Shown here piece by piece: positions 38,590-49,916 of a DNA stretch of 64,000 nt. The notes under the pieces were generated by a model that worked only from the letters and a program-made list of their open reading frames with translations, was not told the origin of the DNA and did no database searches. Numbering within the stretch: the first letter of the stretch is position 1; every line of letters starts with the position of its first letter. The position numbers were made by a program, and so were the translations under genes. Origin of the DNA: Allodiplogaster sudhausi (lineage: Eukaryota > Nematoda > Chromadorea > Rhabditida > Diplogasteridae); NCBI GenBank assembly GCA_945643635.1, contig CALZFC010000019.1, positions 2,730,001-2,794,000 on the forward strand, given 5' to 3'.

Positions 38590-39969
38590 TCTACTTCTCT
38601 TTTCTCACTCTCGCGCACTCTGCAGGAGTTCCTGATCCCGGAGATGTTGGAAGACGCGCTAGATCGCGACGCGGATGCCTCCTCTCATCCCATTTCCTTC
38701 GACGTCCAGAAACCACGAGACATTGCCTCAGTCTTCGATATCATCACATACAAAAAGGTTGACATTCCTAAATCCATATTATGGTTGAATTTGCTGACTT
38801 TATCTGCTATTGCTGCAGCCACTAAATAATTTTTAATGCATTCTTCAAATGACTTTCCTAAATCATAACATTTTGTCAGGGCGCAAGTGTCGTCCGAATG
38901 CTGCAGGGCATACTGGGTGAGGAGACCTTCATGAAGGGGATACAGGTAGGAGAGAGTGAGAGAGAGACATAGAGAGAGAGAATGGGAGAGAGCGGAACAG
39001 AGAGGGACACGGAGATAGGGAGAGAGAGATACAGAGCGATAGGAGAGAAACGAAAGAGAGAGAGAGAGAGAGAGAGATCCTAATCTATTTTCTACTTCCC
39101 ATAGGAGCACATCTCCGCCTACATGTTCAAAAGTACGACTTCGGATGATCTCTTCAAAAGCTTTGACGCCGCAGTGCCCGATGACGTCAGAGTCATAATT
39201 TTTTTCTGTTTGGTACAAATATTGAAACTAAACATTCACCTAAACAAAAATGCATGCTTGTTTCCTGCTGTTGAGGAAATATTTTTTTTCCAAGTTAAAA
39301 TTTTTTTTCCTCATTTCAGCTCAAGGCATGGGACGGCGAGAAGTTCAACGTCGCCACGTTCGCGAAGAATTGGATTTTGCAGGTTCTGCTTCATTTAGTC
39401 TTTCTCCAGCTCTCTTTATCTCTGTGCCTCTCGCCCCTTCAATACTCTCTCTCTCTCTCTCTCTCTCTCCTCAGATGGGTTACCCCGTCGTCGAGCTCCG
39501 TCGCGTCTCCGACACCGAAGTCGAGTTGACGCAGACTCGCTTCCGCAAGGAGTCGACAGCCGAAGAGAAGCCAGCCTTCCGCAACGCTCGCTTCTGGTTC
39601 AAGTGGGACATTCCGGTGTGGCATACGGTGGGCGGGAAGGAACGAGAGATGGAGTGGATGCATGAAGGTATACTGTAACTTACAACCCAGCACACTGGAA
39701 TTGTCCCTTGTTCAGCTCTCCGTCTGCGTGTGAATGCCTCTGAGCTTCTTCTGATCAATCCCGACTCGCGTGGCTTCTATCGAGTCAACTACGACGAGGA
39801 AGGATGGAAGGCACTCATCGAACAACTAGAGAAGGATCACCATGTCAGACAGTAGCCAATCATTACATTTATATTCTTGATCTCTGGCATTTCTCTCTCT
39901 CCCTCTCTCTCCCTCTTTCTCATTCTCGCTCTAGTTCTGTCTCCGATTCTCTGTCTTCTCCCTCTCCAC

Positions 39970-40023
<54 letters not shown>

Positions 40024-41905
40024 AGGCTATTCCAGTGACCTCGCGTGCTCGTCTGATCAGCGATGCATTTGCGCTTGCTGCCAATGGGCGACTTCCGTAC
40101 GAGGTATGTTGCCTTTTAATTTTGGTAAAGTGCAATTTTTAAATCATTTAATATATTATATGTTTAGACGGCTTTCGCCCTGACCGAGTACATGTCTCGC
40201 GAGGACGAGCTACTGCCCTGGGACGCTGCCATCAAGGCCTACGACCAGCTGCTTCAGTTCTTCGGAGACAGGCCCGAGAGTCGACCGATCAGGGTAACCA
40301 CGACCGCCGTTCATATTTAATTAATTTTTTAAACCTTTTATTGTTGTATACAAAATATGTTTCTTCCTAAAAGGCGCAAAAGACGGTTTCACTTTTCTAC
40401 TTGAAGGAATTCCTGAAAAGCCGAATCGAGCCGCTCTTCTCTCGTCTCCGCTGGGATAATCTCGACGGATTCGAAAACGCCGAATTCTTCCAAAGGTTTT
40501 GTAATTCAGAATTTTTGGGAATAAAAATAAGGTTTTAACTGAGCAATTAGCTTTTCGAGCTTCATTTATCTGCCAATACGCACATACATATTTTATGATT
40601 ATCATTCAACTTTGCACCTTCTGTTCCATCTGCTCATTTCTGCAGTCGCCTTAACATGGAGGCCATCGACTTCTACTGTCGGCTGCACGCAGCGAACTGC
40701 ACGAATAAACTCGTCAGCCTCTTTGAGCAGCAACTCATCGCCCTCTGCCCCGACGACGGCGGCAACACTCTCGCCAGCAAGTGCAGCCGGTCTGTAAAAT
40801 ACAGTCAATTAAAAAAAAGCCTTTTTAAGTGTTTACCTTTCAAATGGCGATCTTGAAATTTTCATAATGTACATACATACATATGTACATAAATATGCGT
40901 TGATTCTGTTTTCAACTAACAATCCTGTTCTTCCTGCAGCGTGCCTCTGGCTGCCCGCGGTGCCGCGTACTGCGAGGGCGTGGCACGAGGTGGCGCGTCG
41001 CGGTTGCGTCGCGTGCGCGAGCTCTACGAACGCGAGACGCACACTGGCGAGCGGGCACGCCTGCTCGAGGCGCTCTCTTGCACGAGAGACACGGGCGCGC
41101 TCAAGGAGTACGCTTGCTTTTCGGATCATTATATTTCAATAGTCTTCTGTTTTTAATTGTTCATAATTTAAACTATAATTTTCAGGCTCCTGGCGTCTTC
41201 AATTCTTCCCTCCCCTGAAGGCAACGGCGCCCCTCTCATCCCCGCGCAGCAGCTCCAATTCTTCCTGAACAAGATGGCTAAGACGAATCCGGTCGGGGAC
41301 TATGTCGTTCTCGACTTTATCACCGATCACTGGAAGCCGGTCGTGAAGGGGTGAGACGAGAGATCAGAGTAAAGGAGAGAGGGGAGAGAGAGAGAATACA
41401 GGGCGAGGATGAGAGAGTACGAGAGAAATGTGAGACGAATCTGAGAATAGCTGTCTAGGTTATCTGACTACCAGCATGCGCTCAACAAACTCATCGGCGG
41501 CCTGCCGTTGCACAGCGAGAAATCGCTTGAGAAGGTTATTCGTTTTTCTTTGTTACCTCGAAAGCATCTTTCTCTATACTAGAGTACTGTTTGAGTAGAG
41601 TACTCGTGTAACTCATGTAATTATACGATGTCCCCTCCTTCTCTCCTCAGCTGAAGAGCTTCCTCGCTGCAAACGCCGCATCCACCGGTCGCTTCGGCGC
41701 CTTCGCCAAGCCCGTCGAGGCGGGCGAGAACGAGCGCTCGTGGCTCGCGCATCGCGGCGCGGATGTTGTGAGGCTGCTTAGCCGCGACTCGACACGCAAC
41801 GCGACCGAAGCGGCAGCTGCCGACGCAGCAGACGAGGCAGGAACAGATGCCGAGAGTCGCGTCATCACGGATGACGTCCATCACTTCTCGCCACTCTTTG
41901 CTTAG
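34901..41905 (+). CDS. Membrane-bound M1 (gluzincin) aminopeptidase, copy 2
   Basis: Tandem paralogue of the preceding gene, about 27 exons, roughly 1000 residues. Its start ([18 protein letters not shown]) mirrors copy 1, followed by a Pro/Lys-rich exon (from 35126) and a signal anchor (from 35498: [18 protein letters not shown]). The M1 domain opens at about 36082 ([11 protein letters not shown]). The catalytic set is complete: GAMENWG at 37908-37928, HEMSH at 38101-38115, glutamate in WLNEGTA and tyrosine in [13 protein letters not shown]. The upstream [11 protein letters not shown] is the usual N-terminal M1 block. The ERAP1-like helical domain follows ([14 protein letters not shown], then [12 protein letters not shown]). 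The tail is acidic/alanine-rich, ending at TAG 41903-41905. The intron in the zinc motif (38119-38322) is at the same position as in copy 1, with the same GTACTTTA donor. Substrate differences are likely because the two domains have diverged strongly. Confidence 0.93.
35046..35125 (+). repeat. CT tract ending at a 3' splice site
   Basis: It runs directly into the acceptor TTAG; exon 2 of aminopeptidase copy 2 starts at 35126. Confidence 0.93.
37013..37111 (+). repeat. CT tract ending at a 3' splice site
   Basis: Intronic, sense strand, ending TTTCCAG before the exon at 37112 ([20 protein letters not shown]). Confidence 0.9.
38184..38273. repeat. Nested inverted repeat in the intron that splits the zinc motif
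   Basis: Outer arms ACACAAAGAG and CTCTTTGTGT enclose a near-perfect palindrome TCAAGACAAATTGTCTTGA. It lies in the 204-bp intron between HEMSHQ and WFGDLV. Confidence 0.7.
38535..38590 (+). repeat. CT tract in intron of aminopeptidase copy 2
   Basis: (CT)n run about 35 bases upstream of the acceptor; the next exon starts at 38625. Confidence 0.92.
38946..39080 (+). repeat. GA tract next to a 5' splice site
   Basis: A purine-rich tract starting at the donor after ATACAG, opposite in polarity to the CT tracts in neighbouring introns of the same gene. Confidence 0.92.
39446..39474 (+). repeat. CT tract ending at a 3' splice site
   Basis: (CT)n directly followed by CCTCAG; the exon [13 protein letters not shown] begins at 39475. 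Confidence 0.92.
39893..40025 (+). repeat. CT tract ending at a 3' splice site
   Basis: CT-rich for about 130 bases, uninterrupted near 39985-40021, ending TTCAG before the exon at 40026. Confidence 0.93.
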
Positions 41906-44515
41906 ACGGAAAGACAATTATACGGGACCTCGCAAATTCATTTTGAATTTCCCGCCTAAGAATACTCCATAATTTTTTGGAGGACTTGGAAGAATTGGGA
42001 GAAATCAAAGTCTTCTTCAATCATAGCTCGGTTTATATGCCTTACCGCAGACATTATTTAAGTAGTCAGGTCATGGATTGTAACATTCTACACATGAGTA
42101 CATGCGCACTTTGCTAGAGGATAATCGTAATCCAACTGATAAGTTAAGTGTTAGCAAAGTATTACGATTCTAAACTACACTCTTGCCTGAATGATTTCGA
42201 AGCCTTTTCTTTTCCATCTTACCCGAGTGAAAGGGTGTCAAGTAGATGTGACTATTTCGTGTTTTTCTAATCCTTAATCCTGCGCGATATATCCCCTTCC
42301 AATTGTGCGAAAGATCCATTCCAAGTATTCCGGCTTATCGGCCTAAGACGTGTCCTCTCTCTCAATTGGCGTCCATGCATTACAGGTATCGTCAATAATC
42401 TAAGACCTTTCCAGATTAACCTGGCTTCTTTTTGTGAGATAAAGTCGTTATAAAATAGACAAAATCTATATGAACCAGCTGAAGCAGCTTCTAAACAATT
42501 CTATGTGTAAAAACATTTCAGATTGAAGCTACATGTTAAATATGAATATATCATGATCATGAATATTTAATATAATGCCAACGGATTCTCCTTCTTTTTA
42601 CTTTTTCTCCTGAAGAGGGACATGTGACTTTTCAGTAGTCTACCTCAACTACAAATATGCTGCGAATTGTCATGTAGTAAACATGTTTTTGTGTATGCTG
42701 AGGAGAGTCAGAAACAGGAAGCATTTATGATAGCAAGGCAAGCCTTCGATTTTAATGACGACATTTACACAATACAATCATGCAAGAGTACATTTTTTTA
42801 CAACGCGAAGAAAACAAATGCATAAGAGCGAAATGCAGAAGAAGAACAAGGCGAGAGCCTAAAGCAAAAAGAACGGAACCCGAGCGAGAGCAGCTTCCAC
42901 TCTTTTCCAGGGCACGCGCGATCTGTTGGCGGCACACAAAAAAAAACTTAATCTCAGAAAGCGAAAGAGATTTAAAAAAAATGTAAATAAATACAAGAGA
43001 AAGCAGCTCTGCCTACAAACAAATCGCGTGTACAAATGGAGCCTGAAGCCGTCTTCTAATTCTTCCAATTCCATCGCTCGAGTGAGGAAAACGAAGAAAT
43101 CCCATCGGTACAATCAAAAATGCTCATTTACTTCCTTTCTACACGCCACATCGCTTTTGTACAACGATGAAGTGAATGTTTTCAAAAAGGTTTTACGTGG
43201 AATAAAATGGCAAGAGCACGAGCGTTTAGAAAGCATATATTTTTTCGGAAAAATAGGATTAAACGACTTAGGGCGACTTGTTCAATTAATCAATCAGCAT
43301 GCAAAGTTTGCACTCAAACGCCTGCGTTTTTCATCGCGGTAGGAAAAAGAATGGTGAAGTAGAAGAGGAACGTTTATGTGTAAGAGAAGGCAAAACGCGG
43401 CAGAAGAACCAGGAGAGAGCTGGTAATGGTTGCTGAAGTACCCATAAGGAGGAGTCAGGAGTAACAGTCATAAAACGGTCTCTGTCATAAATATGGAGTA
43501 ACATAAGATAACAAAATGAAGAGAGAAAAACCCGCGGGTTGGCTAGTCGTTCTGCTTGTTTCGCCCTTTTTGTAGAAAGTCCACAAAAGAGAGCAACACC
43601 ATCATTTCTATGGGCCTCTTGCATAGAGGAGAACATTCGAATGGATGCATGTTCATTAGAGAGAAAGAGACAGAGAGACAGAGAAAAAAGTTTTCGGTGC
43701 TTGTTTCTGACCAGCAAATGGAAGAAAAAGAAGACACTGAGTGAGAGATGGAAAGAGGTGGGGCGAGAGAGAGAGCGACCGGTGTGTTAGAGGAGAAGCG
43801 CAACCCGCAATTGATAGACAAGAAGAGTACGAGGAGAGAAGAGTAAAAGTAAGGATGATGACGACGAAATGGCTCGAAACAAGCACCAGAACAATGGCAG
43901 GAAGTGGCGGAAGAGAAAAGAAAAAAAATGGATATTTGAATTTGCCGCCAGCTATGGCAAAACAAAATGATCGATTAGTATTTTTCAGTGGCAGATGATT
44001 AGAGACTAGACGCGCGAGTTCTATTCGGCTTTGGATTATGTATGCCTGTACATATATGTATTTAGGGACACATGATGTTCTTGCTATGTTAGTACATACA
44101 GTAAGCAGACTCTGTAGTCACCTCATATTAATTGATTATTTTGCTTCCTCATTTTTTACAGAAAGGCTGGGCGCGTGTGAAAATGGGAGAAGTTTGAATT
44201 TGCAGCCAGTGGCAGGAGTTCAAACGGGGTTCACGACGCACTTGGGCGCAGCGTGAGTCTCAACGACGACGACCTAGAAAAACAAAAATGTAAAATTAAA
44301 ATATAAATGTAAATGTGTTATGTTGTATTTCAATCAATCAATCAATTTATAAAACCGAGTTTGAGGGTGGAAAAGGCAAACAAGGAATAATTGGGGCAAA
44401 GAAATTTTTTTTAAACAATTTGGCTGCAACCTGAGTGATGTGAGGATGCTTCAGAATGGAAGGCCGAGTCTGCGAGTGAATCGTCGACTGGAGAGTTGAC
44501 TGAAAGCATTCTCTT
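41906..44515. other. Intergenic region after the aminopeptidase pair
   Basis: A+T-rich sequence without supported exons. A 138-codon basic open frame (42926-43342) is listed separately. Purine-rich sequence lies at about 43660-43790. A stretch at about 44228-44270 could encode an alternative 3' exon (VETHAAPKCVVNPV then stop) of the minus-strand gene at 44516-46355. Confidence 0.5.
42926..43342 (+). CDS. Weak candidate: basic open frame of unknown function
   Basis: 138 codons open, beginning at a TTG codon shortly after a possible acceptor (TTTTCCAG near 42910) and ending in TAG. The N-terminal half is very Lys/Arg-rich; the C-terminal half is more protein-like (KWQEHERLESIYFFGKIGL, LGRLVQLINQHAKFALKRL). 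No ATG start in frame and no recognised family. Its length in A+T-rich DNA is mildly unusual but could be chance. Confidence 0.2.
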   Translation: MAAHKKKLNLRKRKRFKKNVNKYKRKQLCLQTNRVYKWSLKPSSNSSNSIARVRKTKKSHRYNQKCSFTSFLHATSLLYNDEVNVFKKVLRGIKWQEHERLESIYFFGKIGLNDLGRLVQLINQHAKFALKRLRFSSR

Positions 44516-45641
44516 CTAATCATCTTCTTCTTTCAAGAACTAGGCACAAAAACAAATGTTAATAAAAATGTCAGATTCTAAAATGTACTACATATTTAAT
44601 GGAAATGACAAAATATGATACAATCACGGCGATCTTCCTGACCTGCTCGTCGACCTCGTCGACAACGGAGAGTTTCTTGTCGGAGAGACGACGGCTGGAG
44701 GCGAGTTGCAGGCAGACGCCCGAGATGCTGCGAGCCATTCCGATCTCCTCCTCCACCAACACCTGAGGAGAGGCAGAGGAGATTAGAGACTGTTCAGTGA
44801 GCGAATGATTTGAATATTACGGTCGTACTATGAGAGTTCTTTAATGCAAATTTGTAAATTTTTATTTTACTGACATTCTCTCCCTCAGTGGAGCAGTTGG
44901 CGGCAGAGCTGGCGGCCGGGACGGTGCCGACGGCCGCCGCCTTACCGGTCGACGCTGAGGCACCCGCGCCCTTCGCGACGTCGCCGGCCGAGGAGCTCTT
45001 GCGAATCAGCTCGCGAGACTCGCGAGAGGACGCCGCGTAGTTGGAAGTCTTGCTGGAAGAGAGATGGAGATTGAGGGGCATACTGTATTTCATACGGCTC
45101 GTCTAGGAAGGGATTGTACTGTAGAGTGGCACTAACAATAAGCGTAGTCGTGTTAAGTTAAACATTTTTCATATTTTCATATCAGGGATGACATCTTTCT
45201 TCTTTACTTTTACTTTCCGCGTGGCTGCCAACGAATGAATGGAACGCTGCGAATGTCTTGGGAGTGGTGACAGTTAATCTTTCTTTCCTTTTCTACCCTC
45301 TTTATCTATCTCTCTCTCCCTTGCTCTATTGCTTGGTTCACTTTCTCCTCTCTTTCTCAAAACTTCCTCTATCTCCATGCTCTCTCTCTTCTCTCTTTCT
45401 CACTGCTCTCTCATCTCCTACAAGAGTGCGAAAACAGAGGCTCGCGGGGCTGTATAGTGTTATCAGTCCTGATAAGAAGTGAACTGCTTGAGGCTTACGG
45501 CGTACCAAGACATCGCGTGCGCAATGTCACAAATAAAGCCCCGTGCTTGTTTATCCTCTCACTTCTTTATCAGCTTGAGAGAGAGAGAGAAAGAATTGAG
45601 AGGGAGAGAGACAAAGGCAGAGGGTGGGAGTACGAGAGAGT

Positions 45642-45675
<34 letters not shown>

Positions 45676-46355
45676 AGGAGAGAAAGAGAGAGAGAGAGTT
45701 TGAAAGATCAGTGACAATTTTCGAATGAAGCGCGCATCAGACAACTATAGCGCCATTGTGTTTTAGCGCTTTAGAGAAAGGAGAGACAGCCTTTTCCGAT
45801 AAGGGACACGAGAGAATTGAACCCGGGTTAATTCCGCGAAACGGCCCACGAAACTAACAAGAATCTTCGCAGTTTGAACAGGGTAGAAAGTTGTCATTTT
45901 TCTTCTGTAGAAAAAAAAGATATTGTAAATTTGCATACTATCATCCCGAGATGGACAGGAGCCTACTTCCCGCCTTGTTTATGGGCAGAAGAAAACACGA
46001 GGAAGGCGAGATAAGAGAGATAGAGAGAGAGAGAGAGGGAGAGAGAGAGGAAGAGAGAGAATGAGCATCAGAGTCCCTGCTATTCGCGAGCAAAGTACAA
46101 TGCAACATTCGTGCGCCCTTCCACGTCAACACAAATAGGGTGTTAATACAACCTTGATAGAAAATATTGCACGAATAAATTGGGCAAAGAAGTAATGAAT
46201 ATTGGGTTTGTCGCCAAATTACAATTCAAAAATGACCTGGATCCCGAGAGGAAGGCGACCATGGCGTCAGGGCACATGGCCATCGAGATGAGCCAGGCGA
46301 GGAACATCACACAGCAGAGGACCACGATGATCACGATGGCGAGTAGCTCGTTCAT
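44516..46355 (-). CDS. Possible small single-pass membrane protein
   Basis: ATG 46353-46355 directly follows an acceptor-like TTGTCTCAG and opens a hydrophobic exon (MNELLAIVIIVVLCCVMFLA, ending near 46239). Downstream exons look coding: about 45080-45120 (YNPFLDEPYEI), about 44890-45066 (SNYAASSRESRELIRKSSS, then Ala/Gly-rich), 44643-44763 (VLVEEEIGMARSISGVCLQL, then LSVVDEVDEQ), and a short last exon ending at TAG 44516 (FLKEEDD). The product would have a short outside, one helix, then a Ser/Ala-rich acidic cytoplasmic tail. The junction between the first and second exons was not resolved; a very short intron (31 bp) near 45066-45097 would be needed. The ATG right after AG suggests trans-splicing or a 5' UTR intron. 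Family not recognised. Confidence 0.33.
45578..45697. repeat. GA-rich tract
   Basis: Two GA runs separated by a short mixed stretch, inside the presumed long intron of the minus-strand gene, where they read CT in gene sense. Confidence 0.92.
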
Positions 46356-46910
46356 CTGAGACAAGGTTAACTCATTTGTAATGTTGACGGGTCCCGAGAG
46401 GAAAACAAGATACAGTATGCTTCCTCGAGATGTGCCGCAGGTTTTCATTTCCTGCCGGTTGATGTAACAAGTGTTTCAAATGCATATTTCGACTTCAATG
46501 TTGTAAGAGACCCATTGAATTAGTTATAAATTTATATATAAAAAAGGACACAAACCTTTCTCGTTAGCTTCTTTTGCTGTCACGTGACTTTTGGTGCTAC
46601 CGTATATCAGCGGAGTCGAGCGAGTCGCTGCCTGAGGGCGGCAGACCGCACGTAGCGGGACACCTTCTCAAGACGAAACATTTAGTGCCAATTGCATATT
46701 ACGGCAGTCAACAAATGCGGGAAAAACATTTCATCGAGAAAAGATGAAAACAAGCAACGACGTAATATAGCGCTAATACTGGTTCACAGACAGTGGTAAA
46801 TTGAACTGGAAAAAGAGATAGGTAACATTAATACGAACTGCAGAACAGAGAAATGGGAAGTGTAAGATATACGAGGATGAGAGCTGCCACCCAGATAATG
46901 AAGAAGTTGA

Positions 46911-46928
46911 GGGGGGGGGGGGGGGGGG
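46911..46928 (+). repeat. Run of 18 G
   Basis: Uninterrupted G tract. A second run of 13 G lies at 49342-49354. Length is uncertain because homopolymers are prone to sequencing error. Confidence 0.9.
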
Positions 46929-47394
46929 TAAGGAAGCAAAGCTTCCTGCGGAAAGGAAAGTGGAAATGTCTGGTTAAAGTGTTGGGTCTGCCGGCGACAA
47001 GTTCATCATTCCCAGAGGAAAGAGAGTAAAACGAAGAAAGGAACAAAGTTCGTAGAGTAGACATGAACGAAGAATTGCACTCGGTGCGAATCGCAGACAG
47101 AATCTAACTTTTTTTCTCCTTTCTTAAGACCAGAAATCAAAGTCGTCGGGAGCAAGGAAGCTGTAACAAATTGTATTGATTGATGATAAATGAATGAAGA
47201 TAAATTTCTCGTCGGCAATAAACGGCTGATGAAGGATTCTCCATTGCTTTTGCTCGCTTTGTCCTATGCCGGAAAAGGGGAAAATAAGTCGGAGTGACTG
47301 AGAAAGGACGAGGAAGCAAGAGAAGAAGGCTTCATGACACGATAAGAGGCTCCTCGCCATGCTAGAGGAGACGAGCCATATCACGATTGTAGGC

Positions 47395-47425
<31 letters not shown>

Positions 47426-48056
47426 GAAGGAGAGAGTGAGAGAGACATAGAGAGGGAGAGAGACATAGAGAGGGAGAGAGAGTGAGAGATAGAGGGGAAA
47501 CAGAGACATTAGAAGGGTGATTGAAAAAAACGAGAGAGTGCGTCACTGAACTGATATCGTACTAAGACGAGTGGAGAGACGACAGTAATCACTGACAAAG
47601 TAACGGAAAAAAGAGTCTTAAAAGTTCAAAGAAGCATACTTCACAACCATTTACGCTCTTTCTCTTCTCTGTCTGTCTTCTATCTCTCTCTTCTCTCTCT
47701 CTTCTCTCTCTATCCCTCTCACTCTCTTGGCAGCCGCCTATTTATTGCCATTCTGCCTAGAGTGTACAAGAGAATGCCTCACACTCATTGAAATCAAACT
47801 TTAGTCAGGCGCTTCAAGTAAAGTTCATTAGTCAACTCGCGATGGTTAATCAGAGCCCCCTTCTTCTCTCTCCCCCATTTCTTCTTTGCTCGCAAGATCG
47901 GCCCACTTCTATTTTATTTTACTCATATTTGCTAGATCAGTGCATATTTTCTTACCTACATACACCTCCATCGCTCGCCTACTGTGCTCCGTTCTCCCTG
48001 CTACCCTCTACCCGTAATCTCTGAATCTATTTTAACTCTCTCACTCTCCTCTCCTT

Positions 48057-48099
<43 letters not shown>

Positions 48100-49754
48100 T
48101 AGTGTTCTCTTCTTCCTTTCTTCCTCCACTGATGGCACTCCGTTCCTCTTGCTGTTCTTGTTTACAGAGCAGCCATATCTGAATCTGCGTGAGAGAAACG
48201 CAAGAAAACAAATGAAAGCGATCTGAGAAGACTTAGGAGATCGAGAATTTTGGGAGACAGAGAGAGAATGAGAAAGAGAGAGAAGATGAGAGAGAGAGAG
48301 TAGAGTTAAAGAACGACCGAGAAAGGAAGGGTGAGAGAGGGAGAGAAAAGGAGAGATATAGAGAAAGAAGATAAGAAATGCTTCCAGAATGAGAAGACGG
48401 TGGCAGACAGAATGGCGACTGTTCGGAGAAGGATTTTCGTGAGTTCGAGAAGGAAAGATATCATCAACAAGATCGCCTGACCAAAAAGCATCGTTGGTCG
48501 GGGTTGGAATTCGTTTCCCCCTCACTCTCTCTTCACTAGCACTCTCACTCTCTTCCCCCCCCCTTCTCTCTCTCCCTTTCGCTCTTTCTCCCCCTCTCTC
48601 TCCCGCTTCCATTTTCCAGTAGTGGAGACCGTAAACGAAGCTGTCTCCTCGACTCAACATGATCACTTGTCAAATTGGAGGTGGCGTCGACTTGGCAACT
48701 TTTATGTATTTCGATTCTTCATTCTCTCTCTATCTCTCATGCTCTCTCTCTCCCTCCCTTCTCTCCCCTTCTCTCTCTCTCTCTCTCTTTCTCTCTGCCC
48801 TCTGATCTGTGCACCTGCCCGATATTCATAGTGCCCACTTCTATTTTCCTCTCATCTTCTTGCTTTTCCGCTTCAGACACGACTCTTTCTACTGCAAAAC
48901 ACAGCGCTGAAAATACATGTCAATCTATAGTAAAGAGAAAGAAAGGTAAAGGAGGAAGGGGGCAAACTGTCACAGTCTATCAACTCTCAGACGGAACCAT
49001 CATATCAAAGAGTGAAATGTTTCTTAGTAGTAAAGCTTAATGGTGACTCTCGATCTCCACCTTTAAAGGAGGAAGGAAAATAAAGGTCGCCAATCGATAA
49101 TGGTAACATTAAAAACATATCGAATCCAATAATATTTCTATAATGTGGCCTGTTTCTTTTAGCTGGTGAAAGTTGTATTGAAGAAAGAAGGAAATGAGAT
49201 CGAACCAACCACGACTGACGATGAAGAGAGAGAATATGAGGGAAATTCTAGCTAATTCTAAAGAGGAAGACAATGTTAGCTGGGCAATGTCTTCTCTCTT
49301 GCTGGAAGAGATTGCTCGGTTTGTGCACGAGTGCAAGGTTCAGGGGGGGGGGGGCAGAGGGACAAGAGAGGGCGAGAGAGAAAGAGAGAAGAGAGAGAGC
49401 GAGCGAGAGAGAGTGAGCGAGAGAGAGAGAATGAGAGAATTGAGAGGAGGGAGAATTCAGTGGGCTGCTGATTACGTCCCATGTCAGCCACTCTGTCTCC
49501 GTCTTGTCATCTCTCTCTCCCTCTTTTTCTTTCCCTCTCCTCACTCGTAATCCATTTCTGTCCACTTCTCTATCTCTTCTTAGCACATACTTGCTCCATT
49601 CCTCCTTTTCCCTGTTGATAGCGATACACATGCATCCCTTTTTCCTCTCTCTAAGGGGATCTTTCCTGATAAATCGGCAAAAGCTCCGGTGTCATGTCTC
49701 TCTTTCGCCTTCTCTTTGTCACACCTTTTTTCTTTAGTTCTCCCTCTCTCGCTC

Positions 49755-49866
49755 ACTCTGTCTCTATCATCTCTCCTCACTCTCTCTCTCTCTCTCACTC
49801 TGTCTCTATGATCTCTCCTCACTCTCTCTCTCTCTCACTCTGTCTCTATCATCTCTCCTCGCTCTC
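49755..49866. repeat. CT-rich minisatellite, three copies of about 41 bp
   Basis: ACTCTGTCTCTAT followed by ATCTCTCCTC starts at 49755, 49797 and 49837 (spacings of 42 and 40), separated by CT runs. The middle copy has one substitution. Confidence 0.88.
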
Positions 49867-49916
49867 TTTCTCTCTCTCTCTTACTCTCCTTCTCTCTCTC
49901 ATCACCGCTTTCTCTT

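Larger units (their letters stand above)
46356..49916. other. Gene-poor GA/CT-rich interval, left part
   Basis: No supported exon. It contains a GC-rich patch near 46605-46665, a G-run, GA tracts at 47390-47495, 48255-48365 and 49370-49450, and CT tracts at 47660-47720, 48035-48100 and 48720-48800. The 221-codon minus-strand frame over 48001-48666 is largely repeat-derived. Confidence 0.55.

Noticed and set aside
45800..45850. Sequence resembling a tRNA T-arm (GAACCCGGGTTAATTCC)
   Set aside because: No acceptor, D or anticodon stems could be paired around it. No tRNA or rRNA gene was found anywhere in the window.
48001..48666. 221-codon minus-strand open frame, the longest in the window
   Set aside because: Most of it crosses GA/CT tracts. 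The non-repeat part has no recognisable domain, no consistent splice signals, and composition like the surrounding spacer.
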